From Anaerolineae bacterium (lineage in GTDB: Bacteria; Chloroflexota; Anaerolineae; Aggregatilineales; UBA3940): DNA of 64,000 bases. Positions 8,992 through 17,556 of this stretch are shown piece by piece (position 1 is the first letter of the stretch; each line of letters starts with the position of its first letter). The stretch spans positions 124,001-188,000 of the forward strand of contig JAFGOY010000033.1 of assembly GCA_016926255.1 (NCBI GenBank), in the 5' to 3' direction. The translations under genes were made by a program, and so were the position numbers. Below the pieces are notes generated by a model. That model was not told where the DNA came from. It saw only the letters and a program-made list of their open reading frames with translations, and did not search any database.

Positions 8992-9579
8992 TTATTCTGA
9001 AAATTCTTCTACCTGGTAGACTTCCGCTTCGATCCCCGGCTTTTTCCACGCGTTACGGTCAAGACCCATTTTCTGGCTTAACATCTCCAGAAAGAGCACC
9101 GGCTCAGGAATGCGCTCCCATACCTGCGGGAGGAATGTGGCTCTGTGCGGCCCTCGGTACAGGGTGACACCGTCGATTCCCGGTCTGATCAGGCTGGGTA
9201 GTTCCGCCGGATCGAGGATGCTCAGCTTCCGGGGTGGGGTGAGGATCGATATCTCGATCTCTATATTGTCCAGTTCGCTGGGCTGGACCGGTTCGAAGCG
9301 TGGATCGAACATCGCCGACTGTGATGCGGTTTTGACGATCTCTTCGGCCAGGGGCGACCGCGCGACCAGCACGCCGGTGCAGCCTCGAAGCGCCTTTGTA
9401 TCGCGTTTTCTCAGCGTTACGAAGCAGGCTCCAGCCGCTTTTAGATTATCGGGCATTTCCTCCAGTTTGAATCGAGGGGGTGCCTGCCTGTTGACCGCAG
9501 CCGTGATCGATTGCCGTGCCAGTTGAAGCCCCAGGCGCTTTTCCTGTTCTGTGAGGGGGGAAGGTTGCGTATGGCTCAT
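8992..9579 (-). CDS. amrA: AMMECR1-domain protein (AmmeMemoRadiSam protein A)
   Basis: A 195-residue single AMMECR1 domain. The hallmark LRGCTG (LRGCIG in most members) lies at about residues 64-69, followed by FDPRF, ISILTPP and a late FLPQVWE segment. The biochemical activity of the family is not established. In many bacteria and archaea it is encoded beside a MEMO-type dioxygenase-like protein and a radical SAM protein, neither of which is adjacent here. The gene has its own strong candidate promoter at 9624-9652, so it is transcribed separately from the run upstream. Confidence 0.88.
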   Translation of the reverse strand: MSHTQPSPLTEQEKRLGLQLARQSITAAVNRQAPPRFKLEEMPDNLKAAGACFVTLRKRDTKALRGCTGVLVARSPLAEEIVKTASQSAMFDPRFEPVQPSELDNIEIEISILTPPRKLSILDPAELPSLIRPGIDGVTLYRGPHRATFLPQVWERIPEPVLFLEMLSQKMGLDRNAWKKPGIEAEVYQVEEFSE

Positions 9580-9623
9580 TTTTTTTGGGTAAACCTGTCA
9601 CCAAGTTAAGCTGATTGAATCCG

Positions 9624-9652
9624 TATATATTGCACATATATGGTAAGGTCAA
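9624..9652 (-). promoter_or_regulatory. sigma-70 promoter for the AMMECR1 gene
   Basis: Read on the minus strand: TTGACC, exactly 17 nt, TATATA. The -10 box is 45 nt upstream of the ATG at 9579. The match is close to consensus. Confidence 0.55.
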
Positions 9653-9676
9653 ATGGGGAAAAACGGAAGGGCCAGT

Positions 9677-10588
9677 CTACGAATTGTAGAAGGCAAGGAT
9701 ACGTTCGGCGAAATCAGTGAGGTCGATCAGCCCGTCGGTGAAGGCATGGCGGCCTTCTCCGATCACGAACGTGGGCACCGGGTTCCGGGTGTGGCCGCGA
9801 ACGGAAAGGTCTTCAATGTTGCCGTGATCGCTGGTGATGACGATCAGGCCCGTTTTGTCGTCCCAGTTGTCAAGTAATCCCTGGATCACCCGGTCGAAAT
9901 TTCGCAGCTGCTCACCGATTTCTTTCCGGCTCCCCCGGTGGCCGTAGTAGTCGGTTGGCCAGTGATCGAAGAATGCGAAATCGTGTTCCGCCGCGAGTTC
10001 CGCCAGTCGCTTACCGGCTTCGTATGGCTCATATATCGGCGTGTCTGAATAGCCGAGGTGCGTGCGCCAGTTCTCCCCGGTGAAATCGGGTGAGAGCGCC
10101 CTGCCCGAATACAGTGCAGTCGCCCCGCGCATTTCGACGCCTGCAACTTGCAGCGCAAGCTGGTTTGAGGACAGCAGCCGTTTGCCTGAGCGAACGCTTT
10201 CGAAGAAACCGGGTGGGTAAGCGTTGAGGAATCCCGCGTTGATGCCGCGTGCCGTCAGCTTCTTGACCACGCTCTCCCGCCGGATGATCGTACCGATCTG
10301 GGCGGTCGGTTTTGGTCCGTAATGCTCCTCGATGATAAGCGGGACGTTGATCCCGGTCATGATCGCTGCCTGCCCGGTGGCGCTTTGCGGCGTTCCGGCG
10401 ACGCCCAGGCAAGCATCGGTCGGCACGAATATCGACCGTTCCCCATCGATACGCGGTAAGTCTTTGTGCCAGCGCTCGCCGCCAGTCAATGAAGTGAGCG
10501 CCGGGAAGTCTGCGCTGAGAAATGGGTTGCGGTCGGGGTCGTTTTCACCTAACCCGACGCCGTCGAGGAAGAGGAAGAAGATTCGCAC
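9677..10588 (-). CDS. alkaline-phosphatase-fold metalloenzyme
   Basis: A 303-residue cytosolic protein of the alkaline phosphatase/phosphoglycerate mutase superfamily. Metal-ligand segments are visible: FLDGVGLGENDP at the N-terminus, the nucleophile region TGQAAIMTGIN (a Ser or Thr normally binds metal here), FFDHWPTDYYGH and the closing ITSDHGNIEDLSVRGHT with Asp, His and His ligands. The family includes phosphopentomutase and phosphoglycerate mutase, but the protein is shorter and matches the uncharacterised metalloenzyme group better. GTG start. It is the last gene of the minus-strand run that includes murJ, 8 nt after the preceding gene. Confidence 0.75.
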   Translation of the reverse strand: MRIFFLFLDGVGLGENDPDRNPFLSADFPALTSLTGGERWHKDLPRIDGERSIFVPTDACLGVAGTPQSATGQAAIMTGINVPLIIEEHYGPKPTAQIGTIIRRESVVKKLTARGINAGFLNAYPPGFFESVRSGKRLLSSNQLALQVAGVEMRGATALYSGRALSPDFTGENWRTHLGYSDTPIYEPYEAGKRLAELAAEHDFAFFDHWPTDYYGHRGSRKEIGEQLRNFDRVIQGLLDNWDDKTGLIVITSDHGNIEDLSVRGHTRNPVPTFVIGEGRHAFTDGLIDLTDFAERILAFYNS

Positions 10589-10596
10589 GTGTAATT

Positions 10597-11181
10597 CTAC
10601 TTTCGAGTAAAGCGATACCAGCCTGATTGCCGCCCTCCGGCGGTATCGATACCGAGTGCCTTGTGATTCAGGCCGAACTCGGGTGTAAACAGGTCGATGA
10701 TCTGCTCTGGCGTATACCCGAACTCGTCCGGCGCGGTGGGGGAGAAGCTGTAAAGCATGAACGTTCCCCCTGGGCGCATGATCCGTTTGAGCATCGCAGC
10801 ATAGTCTCGACTCTCCTGCGCCGAAAGGCTGTGAAAACAGCCGATATCGACGGCGAGATCGAAGGAGCGATCATCGAGGCGGCAGCTTTCTTTGATCACG
10901 TCACCGCGCCGGAACGTTGTTTTCCCCTCGACCCTTTCCCGCCGGGCTTTTCGCCTCGCTTCGCGGATCGCCCGCCCCACAAGGTCGATGCCGGTTGCCT
11001 GCCAGCCGTTTCGGGCGAGATAGATCGACGTTGTCCCTGTTCCACATCCCAGGTCGATGGCCTGGCCTGCCGGGATTTGCTCACCCTCGATCAATTCGAT
11101 GATTTCGGGCGGCACGATCCCTGTATCCCAGGGCGTATCTGCCGTGAGGTAGCGAATCCAGTATAGAATCTGTTTGAGCAT
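10597..11181 (-). CDS. class I SAM-dependent methyltransferase
   Basis: A 194-residue soluble methyltransferase. Motif I is AIDLGCGTGTTSIYLA (about residues 39-54), the acidic strand-2 residue is in ATGIDLVGRAI, and motif IV/V segments are DLAVDIGCFHSL and MRPGGTFMLYSFSP. The compact size and WDTG-x-PPE start resemble TehB/thiopurine-methyltransferase-like proteins that methylate small thiols or oxyanions, but the substrate cannot be deduced. It lies between murJ (59 nt) and the metalloenzyme gene (8 nt) on the same strand. Confidence 0.82.
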   Translation of the reverse strand: MLKQILYWIRYLTADTPWDTGIVPPEIIELIEGEQIPAGQAIDLGCGTGTTSIYLARNGWQATGIDLVGRAIREARRKARRERVEGKTTFRRGDVIKESCRLDDRSFDLAVDIGCFHSLSAQESRDYAAMLKRIMRPGGTFMLYSFSPTAPDEFGYTPEQIIDLFTPEFGLNHKALGIDTAGGRQSGWYRFTRK

Positions 11182-11239
11182 ATTGCCAGCCGCAGTCCCA
11201 TTATACGTAATAATGCGAGTTTGAACAGTGACGAATGTC

Positions 11240-12832
11240 TTAGTCTGTGCGTTTGGAAAATACCCCGGCGATCACGGTGGCTGGGATGGTTCGAATATCG
11301 TCGATCCCCAGCAGCAGCGCCGCTCCGAAATACACCGCCAGTCCGATCATCCCGCCGCCCACTACCGCGACAAACGGGTCAGGCGATACCAGCCAGAGGT
11401 ATAGAATCACGGTTATGCCCATCAGCACACTTGCCGCCAGCGCCCGCAGCGTATCCAGCCCGATCTGTCTGCCGTCAAGCAGATTCCACCGTAAATGGAT
11501 GATGATCAATCCAATCGTCGCCTCGATCCCCACCGCGATGCCGTTCGCCAGTGCCAGCCCGCCGTGTGACAGCCGCTTCGGTGACGAGAGCCAGATCGCC
11601 AGGATGACGTTGAGCGTTGTCGTGAAGAACGAAACGATCAACGGGGTCAGCGTGTCTTTCTGGGCGGCAAACGCCCTGACCACCACTTCTAGCACCGACT
11701 GGCTGATCAAAGCCACAACGTAAAACTGGAGGGCATAGAAGACCAGTTCGGTGCTTTGCGCAGTGAATTCACCCCGTTCGAACAGCAGTTGGATGATCGG
11801 CCTGCCCAGCACGAGCAGTCCGGCGGCTGCCGGGAGCGCCAGCACCAGCACCGCCCGCAGCGAACCGCTCAATGCCCTGCGCTGCGATTTGGTATCCTCG
11901 CCAGCGGCGATCTGCGCCAGTGTCGGAAAAACGGCGATCCCGATTGCTGTCCCGATCAATGTCCAGGGCATGTTCATCAACTGGTAGCCGTAGCGCAGCG
12001 CGGCGATCCGCCCCGTGCCCATGCCCGATCCGAGATTGGAATTGATCCAGTCTATGCTCGCCCGTGCCATCAACAGGTCGATTGCACGTGGAAGCATCAA
12101 TATGCCTACTTTTTGCAGTGCCGGGTTTTTCCATCCCAGGCCTGGCGACCATCTGACTCTGTAGATCAACAGCCCCGGAACCTGAACCAGCAGATGCATC
12201 AGCGCGCCAATCACCGCGCCCCAGGCCAGCCCGTGAACCCCCATCGCAGGGGACAACACCACCGCTCCAAAGATGATCCCGCCGGTGTACAGCACCGGGG
12301 CGATCGCCGGAAGTAGAAAGTGCTGGTGAGTCTGAAGCGTACCGGTGATCAAACTGCTTACCGAAAAGATCAGCGTTGAGATCAGCAGGATGCGCATCAA
12401 TTGCACGGTCAACCGCTGCGTTTCCGGATCGAAGTTCGGGCCGATCCCCCACCACGAACGGACAAACAGCGGAGCCAGCAGCACCACGACCAGCGAAGCC
12501 GCCGCCGTCAGCAGGAAGACGTTGTTGACCACCTGACTGAATAAACGGTTCGCGTCGGCGTTTTCCGCCTGCTTGATCTTCTCTGAGTAGATCGGGATGA
12601 AGGCGAAGGCCAGCGCCCCGCCGGAGAGCATCATCACCAGCAGTTCGGGGATTCCGTTGGCCGCGCCGTATGCATCGAGCGCCGCACTGGTTCCAAACCG
12701 GCTGGCGATGATTGGCTGGCGGATCAACCCCGCGACGAGCGCCACCGCCATCCCGCCCATAACGATCAGCGTCGAGCGGGTAACGCTGGCGGTGCGTTGA
12801 CTGTTTACCGGGGCCTGCTGTTGATTTTCCAT
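11240..12832 (-). CDS. murJ: lipid II flippase MurJ
   Basis: A 530-residue MOP-superfamily protein with about 14 membrane helices, normal for MurJ (MviN). It flips lipid-linked peptidoglycan precursor across the inner membrane. Recognisable segments include SVTRSTLIVMGG and GLIRQPIIASRFGTSAALDAYGAA at the N-terminus, the LMMLSGGALAFAFIPIYSE stretch, and RYGYQLMNMPWTLIGTAIGIAVFPTLA in the middle. The start ATG follows AAAGGTAG. It is 27 nt downstream of the first C39-like gene and probably co-transcribed with both, linking those proteins to envelope work by context. Confidence 0.9.
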   Translation of the reverse strand: MENQQQAPVNSQRTASVTRSTLIVMGGMAVALVAGLIRQPIIASRFGTSAALDAYGAANGIPELLVMMLSGGALAFAFIPIYSEKIKQAENADANRLFSQVVNNVFLLTAAASLVVVLLAPLFVRSWWGIGPNFDPETQRLTVQLMRILLISTLIFSVSSLITGTLQTHQHFLLPAIAPVLYTGGIIFGAVVLSPAMGVHGLAWGAVIGALMHLLVQVPGLLIYRVRWSPGLGWKNPALQKVGILMLPRAIDLLMARASIDWINSNLGSGMGTGRIAALRYGYQLMNMPWTLIGTAIGIAVFPTLAQIAAGEDTKSQRRALSGSLRAVLVLALPAAAGLLVLGRPIIQLLFERGEFTAQSTELVFYALQFYVVALISQSVLEVVVRAFAAQKDTLTPLIVSFFTTTLNVILAIWLSSPKRLSHGGLALANGIAVGIEATIGLIIIHLRWNLLDGRQIGLDTLRALAASVLMGITVILYLWLVSPDPFVAVVGGGMIGLAVYFGAALLLGIDDIRTIPATVIAGVFSKRTD

Positions 12833-12859
12833 TGTCGATCTACCTTTGGGGGAGGGGGA

Positions 12860-14233
12860 TCATTGTTCGGCCAGCGCGATTTCCGCCAGTTCAAAATGCG
12901 GGTTCAGCGTGGATGCTTTCTCGTAGCATTCGATAGCCTCGTCGTGATAGCCCATTGCTTCGAGTGCCCGGCCTTTGTAGTAGTAGGCTTCTTCCGAGTA
13001 CTCGTTATTGGCGAGTACGGTATCGGCCAGCGTGATCACATCGTTTAGCCGATCACCGCCCACGTTGAGATAGGCTTCGTAGGGGCCAAACTGGTACCAC
13101 AGCATCCGCCAGGGTGTCCCTTTGCTGCGGGCGATGTCGAATGCCGATGCAGCGTTGGCCGAATCGCCCAGTGCGACGAGCGAACTGCCGATGTTGAACC
13201 ATGCGTAAGGATTGTCCGGGTCGGCCTGCGCTTCTATCTGGGCTGTTGCGAGCGCCCCGGTATACATCGTTTGCGTGTCGATGTCCTGCCCGATGATCGC
13301 CGCGACTTCGGCATACTGATCGGGTGGGTAGACGACGAGGTACGTCCGGTTGAAATGCTGCCACATCCGGTTGATGTAGTCGTAAGGTTCCTGCTGGCCC
13401 GGCCCCAGGTAGGAGTCCATCGTCCAGAAAGTGCGGTCGGTTTTCGAGTAACCGTAGATCAGCAGGTAATGGCCCATCCAGCCCAACCGGTCGGGTTCGG
13501 GGTCGAATCCCTTCTCGATCATCACCGGGTAGCCAGCGTCGATCAGTCGCTGGATCAGATCGAGATCGCCATCGACTCGCACGATCATGTTATAGCCGAG
13601 TGATTCGACGTAAGCTTGCAGTTCGTCGGGCCTGACGTTGCGATCCTCGATATTCGGCTTGACGAACTGCTGGATGTCCTCCTGAGTCACGCCCAGTTCC
13701 CAGTAGCTGAGATACGTGGCAAGCGTCGCCGGGCCGCAGTTGTTCCACATCTGGTAATTGTGATCGAACGGTTGCAGCATGACACTGTCAGGTTCGTTCA
13801 GCGCTGCCTCTGTATCCTCCTCAGAGGGGATAGGGGGCAGTTCCTCGGCTTCAAATGCAGGCGTAAGGATTTCGTCTGATGGGCTGATCGAAGGCACATC
13901 GACGCTGATTGTCGGGAGCGGGGTTGTTTGCGGCTGCTCAATGGCAGATAGCTGTTCGAGTAGTGCTGCTTCGGCGCTGGCATCAGCCGGAACTGCGGTC
14001 GGCAGCGTTTCGAATGGATCGGTATCAAACACCATTTCGTAGAGTGGTTCAGGCAGATAGGCGGCAGCATATCGGTCGGGGATGAATGTCCGTATAGCAA
14101 AGCGCAGCCAGAGCGGAGCCGATATCGCCAGTGTCAGAAAGAGCAGCGACCCGCCAATGATCAGCCAGGGCCCCAGTTTCCTCCGGTTGATCGGCCTTTT
14201 GCGGTAGGTCTTGTCATCCTTAAGAAACGACAC
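12860..14233 (-). CDS. membrane-anchored C39-like peptidase with TPR domain (paralogue 1)
   Basis: Order in 457 residues: a basic N-terminus, one membrane helix (about 22-44), a FIPDRYAAAYLPEPL motif, a Pro/Glu/Ser-rich linker to about 150, a papain-like C39 domain with Cys166 in NNCGPAT, His255 in GHYLLI and Asp273 in TMDSY, and C-terminal TPR-type repeats (about 330-457, ending in YHDEAIECYEKAS). All three catalytic residues are present. Family members such as ABC-transporter leaders cut at double-Gly sites, but no transporter is fused or adjacent, so the target is unknown. The start is GTG. It shares architecture with the gene at 14240. Confidence 0.75.
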   Translation of the reverse strand: MSFLKDDKTYRKRPINRRKLGPWLIIGGSLLFLTLAISAPLWLRFAIRTFIPDRYAAAYLPEPLYEMVFDTDPFETLPTAVPADASAEAALLEQLSAIEQPQTTPLPTISVDVPSISPSDEILTPAFEAEELPPIPSEEDTEAALNEPDSVMLQPFDHNYQMWNNCGPATLATYLSYWELGVTQEDIQQFVKPNIEDRNVRPDELQAYVESLGYNMIVRVDGDLDLIQRLIDAGYPVMIEKGFDPEPDRLGWMGHYLLIYGYSKTDRTFWTMDSYLGPGQQEPYDYINRMWQHFNRTYLVVYPPDQYAEVAAIIGQDIDTQTMYTGALATAQIEAQADPDNPYAWFNIGSSLVALGDSANAASAFDIARSKGTPWRMLWYQFGPYEAYLNVGGDRLNDVITLADTVLANNEYSEEAYYYKGRALEAMGYHDEAIECYEKASTLNPHFELAEIALAEQ

Positions 14234-14239
14234 TGGACG

Positions 14240-15727
14240 TTATTCCTGTTGGGCGTTGAGGGCTAGGTAGGCTTCTCTGGCCGGTTTGAAGTTCTCGTTG
14301 TAATACAATGCCAGATCGAGCGACTTCAACGCGTCTTCGATTTTACCCTGTTCTCGCTGAGCCAGTCCCAGGTAATAATACGGTTCCTCGGAGCCGATCT
14401 TGGCGATCACCGCGTTTGCCATGTCGACGACGGCGTCGTAGCGGCCAACATGCATGTAGGCTTCGAAGGGGGCGAACTGGTACCAGGTAAAGCGCCAGGG
14501 GAGTCCCAGCCGCCGCGCCTCGTCGAAGGCGACTGCTGCGTCCTCGTAGCGCTCAAGCCCGACCAGGTTCGTCCCCAGGTTGAACCAGGCGAACGCATCA
14601 TTCCGGTTGATGTTGATCTCTGCCTGGGCCGTCTCGATGGCGTTGAGATACATAGTCTCGTCGTCCATGTTCTCGCCGATGATCGAGGCGACCGCGATGG
14701 CCTGATCGGGCCGGTAGGCGATCAGATAGCGCCGGTTGAACTGCCGCCAGTAATGGTCGAGGGCTTCGTAGCTGTAGAACCAGTTCGGGCGGCGGTAGGT
14801 ATCCATCGCAATGAACCCCTGGTCCCTATCAGAATAACCGACCAGCGTCAGGTAGTGGGAAGTCCAGCCGATTGTTTCCGGTTCGGGGTCGTAGCCCGTC
14901 TCGATCAGCACCGGGTATCCGGCCAGAAGGAACCGCTTGATTGTATCGAAGCTCCCGCCCTCGCGGATGATCATGTGATAGCCGAGGCTTTCGGCCAGGG
15001 CGGCCATCTCGTCAGGTCTGACGTTGGGGTCTTTGGGGTTTGGTTTCAGGGTGGCGGCGGCCTCTTCCATTGTCATTTCTGTGCCCCAATAGCTGATCAT
15101 CGTTGCAAACGAGGCCGGACCGCAGTTGTTGCTTCCTGTCTGCTGATGGAACGTGAACCCGGTCAGCAGTGTATCGGCGTGGCTGAGATCAGCTTGATGT
15201 TCCAGGTCAACTGCACTCGTACTGATCGCCATCGCCGCAGCCGGTGTGACTGTCGGTGTCGGGATACCCGGCACCGGCGTGGGCTGGATGTAACCCTCAG
15301 CCGGAGCAGCGACAGCCGTAGCACTCTCTTCTTCCGGTGAGAGAGTCGGGGTGGGGGTCGGCGCAACAGAGGTCAGCAGGCTTTGAGCTAGTGCCTCGTC
15401 GTACGCTTCGGGCGTGGGCACCTGCTCGTCGAGATTGATGCGAAAGATGGTTTTTTGTAGTCTGGGTGGGGCATAGGCCATGATATACCGGTCAGGAACG
15501 AACCACCGGATCGCTGGTAGCCAGGCCGGGGCCGAGATCAGGATCGCCGCAGCAGCCGACAGCGCAACAATGATCTGCCACGATTGGATGCCGCGATTCA
15601 CTTTCGATCGGGAAATCTGGCTCGACAGGCTTGGGTATCGATTCCCGCGCTGTGTACGAGCCTTCTTTCTTTGGACTGACCGTGTATTTCGAAGTCGAGG
15701 AAGCTGCCTGCGACTTTTGAAAACCAT
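14240..15727 (-). CDS. membrane-anchored C39-like peptidase with TPR domain (paralogue 2)
   Basis: Same architecture as the next gene downstream: a very basic N-terminus (about 50 residues rich in Arg/Lys), one membrane helix, FVPDRYIMAYAPPRL directly after it, a Thr/Pro linker, a C39-like domain with Cys in NNCGPAS, His in TSHYLTL and Asp in AMDTYRR, then TPR repeats. The catalytic Cys, His and Asp are about residues 202, 291 and 309. I place the start at the ATG at 15727, because a TTG eight codons further up is the only earlier option. Only 6 nt separate it from paralogue 1. Function unknown; a paired envelope protease is the simplest reading. Confidence 0.75.
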   Translation of the reverse strand: MVFKSRRQLPRLRNTRSVQRKKARTQRGNRYPSLSSQISRSKVNRGIQSWQIIVALSAAAAILISAPAWLPAIRWFVPDRYIMAYAPPRLQKTIFRINLDEQVPTPEAYDEALAQSLLTSVAPTPTPTLSPEEESATAVAAPAEGYIQPTPVPGIPTPTVTPAAAMAISTSAVDLEHQADLSHADTLLTGFTFHQQTGSNNCGPASFATMISYWGTEMTMEEAAATLKPNPKDPNVRPDEMAALAESLGYHMIIREGGSFDTIKRFLLAGYPVLIETGYDPEPETIGWTSHYLTLVGYSDRDQGFIAMDTYRRPNWFYSYEALDHYWRQFNRRYLIAYRPDQAIAVASIIGENMDDETMYLNAIETAQAEININRNDAFAWFNLGTNLVGLERYEDAAVAFDEARRLGLPWRFTWYQFAPFEAYMHVGRYDAVVDMANAVIAKIGSEEPYYYLGLAQREQGKIEDALKSLDLALYYNENFKPAREAYLALNAQQE

Positions 15728-15909
15728 TTTATTCAGATTCCCTGCCACCAATTACACCGCCGGAATAATACTATGCCATCAACCCACCGGCAGGGCTTCT
15801 CTTTCGCAATTTGTGAGTATAACGTGCTGAGTGCTGCGCTTACAAACTCAAACGTGCCCGTCGACAATTCAGTTTAGCGCGCCGATTTGTGCATTGATCC
15901 GTGTTAAGC

Positions 15910-17295
15910 CTACGATTCGGCTATGATCTTAAACGTCGCAGTGAAGTGCCGCAGCAGTTCTGGCTGCGTGACGATCTCTATCCCTCTCAGGGTCGATTTC
16001 CTGGCTGCGATATCGGCCATCACTGCGATTACGTAGTCGAAATGGCTGCGTGTGTAGACGCGCCTTGGTATCGCCAGCCGGACGAGTTCGAGCGGCGGGT
16101 GCTTGATCTCGCCCGTGTCCGGGTCTGGGTAAGCAAAGGCAACGCTTCCCAGTTCCACTGTCCGGATTCCCCCGGCGATGTACATCTCAATCGAGAGTGC
16201 CTGCCCCGGAAATTGATCGGCGGGGATATGCGGCAGGAAACTGCCCGCGTCGATATAGATGGCATGGCCGCCCGGCGGCTCGACAATCGGGATACCGGCT
16301 TCGATCAGCGACTCACCGAAATAGGCCGTCTGTGCGAGCCGGTAGTCGAGGTAGCGTTCATCCAATCCTTCCCATAGGCCGCGTGCCAGCGCTTCAAGAT
16401 CGCGCCCGGCCAGCCCGCCGTAGGTCGGGAAGCCTTCTCGCAGGATCAATTCCTGCTGCACCGACTCGAACAGGTTGTCGTCGTTCATGCACAGGAACCC
16501 GCCGATGTTGACCAGCCCGTCTTTTTTGGCGCTCATCGTGCAGCCGTCGGCATAGCTGAACATCTCCTGGGCGATCTCCAGCGGTGTCCTGTTGGCGTAT
16601 CCTTCCTCGCGCAGTTTGATGAAATAAGCGTTCTCGGCATACCGGCAGGCGTCGATGAAGAACGGGATACTGTACTCGTGATAAACCTCTGAAACCGCTT
16701 TGATGTTCGCCATCGAAACTGGCTGACCGCCGCCCGCGTTGTTGGTGATCGTGATCATCCCAAAGGGGATATTTTCCTTGCCTGTCGCTTCGATGAACTG
16801 GCGCAGTTTTTCGATATCCAGATTCCCCTTGAACGGGTGCCGCGATTTCGGGTCGTTACCTTCGTCAATCAGCAGGTCAATTGGCCTGCCGCCCACCGCG
16901 CGGATATTCGCCCCGGTGGTGTCGAAATGCATGTTACTGGGAATCGATTCGCCGGATTCGAGCAGCACATTGCACAGGATGTTTTCTGCCGCCCGGCCCT
17001 GGTGGGTGGGCACGAAGTGCCTGAACCCGAAGATCGTGCTGATGACCTCTTTTAAGTTGTAGAAACTTTTCGCCCCGGCATACGACTCGTCGCCTAGCAT
17101 GATCCCGGCCCACTGGTTGTCGCTCATCGCCGCTGTACCGCTGTCGGTCAGCAGATCGATCATCACATCCTCGGCGCGAAGCTTGAACAGATTGTACCCG
17201 GCTTTTTCGAGTAACTGTTCACGTTCTTCTTTTGTGGTTTGCCGTGTGGATTCGATGGCTTTGATCCGGAAAGGTTCGATGGGGTAGATGGGCAT
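15910..17295 (-). CDS. tnaA: tryptophanase (beta-eliminating PLP lyase)
   Basis: Splits L-tryptophan to indole, pyruvate and ammonia, with pyridoxal phosphate. The 461-residue protein matches the tryptophanase/tyrosine phenol-lyase family throughout (SDNQWAGIMLGDE, PTHQGRAAEN, FSYADGCTMSAKKDG with PLP-Lys258). Three positions separate the two enzymes: Asp125 in FDTT (Thr in tyrosine phenol-lyase), Leu382 in VELGS (Arg in tyrosine phenol-lyase, Ile in E. coli TnaA) and His450 in LRHFTA (Phe in tyrosine phenol-lyase). All three support tryptophanase. No Trp-containing TnaC-like leader is visible upstream and no transporter gene adjoins. SD GGAG precedes the ATG. Confidence 0.88.
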   Translation of the reverse strand: MPIYPIEPFRIKAIESTRQTTKEEREQLLEKAGYNLFKLRAEDVMIDLLTDSGTAAMSDNQWAGIMLGDESYAGAKSFYNLKEVISTIFGFRHFVPTHQGRAAENILCNVLLESGESIPSNMHFDTTGANIRAVGGRPIDLLIDEGNDPKSRHPFKGNLDIEKLRQFIEATGKENIPFGMITITNNAGGGQPVSMANIKAVSEVYHEYSIPFFIDACRYAENAYFIKLREEGYANRTPLEIAQEMFSYADGCTMSAKKDGLVNIGGFLCMNDDNLFESVQQELILREGFPTYGGLAGRDLEALARGLWEGLDERYLDYRLAQTAYFGESLIEAGIPIVEPPGGHAIYIDAGSFLPHIPADQFPGQALSIEMYIAGGIRTVELGSVAFAYPDPDTGEIKHPPLELVRLAIPRRVYTRSHFDYVIAVMADIAARKSTLRGIEIVTQPELLRHFTATFKIIAES

Positions 17296-17417
17296 TTCTT
17301 AGCTCCATAAAGGTGATTAGTTCGACTATCAGGTGATACGATGGTCGAGTTGATAGACTACTTGACGACACACTCAGCATACACGATACAGGCAATGTTA
17401 CCTAGTGACAGTATACA

Positions 17418-17446
17418 TTGACAATCGTCACAAACCGACTTAAAAT
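17418..17446 (+). promoter_or_regulatory. sigma-70 promoter for the EF-G2 gene
   Basis: Perfect TTGACA (17418-17423), 17-nt spacer, TAAAAT (17441-17446). This is the best promoter match in the window and gives a leader of about 100 nt before the ATG at 17557. Confidence 0.7.
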
Positions 17447-17495
17447 CCACCTGCTTTCGGAAAATTTAAAGAAGACCATCGAAAGAGCCATATGT

Positions 17496-17528
17496 ATTAC
17501 GGTGATTGCCGTAATGCAGATTTTTTTC
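17496..17528 (+). promoter_or_regulatory. terminator-like hairpin in the EF-G2 leader (possible attenuator)
   Basis: ATTACGG (17496-17502) pairs perfectly with CCGTAAT (17509-17515) around a 6-nt loop; after five bases a run of T follows (17521-17527). It lies downstream of the promoter and 13 nt before the Shine-Dalgarno TGGAGGG. Such a position allows transcription attenuation, though the 5-nt gap before the T tract weakens it as a terminator. Confidence 0.35.
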
Positions 17529-17556
17529 TATCCCCACTGCTGGAGGGCTACCCGTT

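Noticed and set aside
9653-9877. Plus-strand frame opposite the metalloenzyme
   Set aside because: Mirrors the codons of the real gene and has no ribosome site.
12860-15727. Bacteriocin-processing ABC transporters
   Set aside because: The C39-like domains are not joined to or next to ABC transporter domains, and TPR repeats replace them.
15910-17295. Tyrosine phenol-lyase as the identity
   Set aside because: Asp125, Leu382 and His450 match tryptophanase rather than the Thr, Arg and Phe of tyrosine phenol-lyase.
17296-17420. TnaC-like leader peptide before tryptophanase
   Set aside because: A small frame exists but contains no Trp and overlaps the start of the enzyme out of frame.
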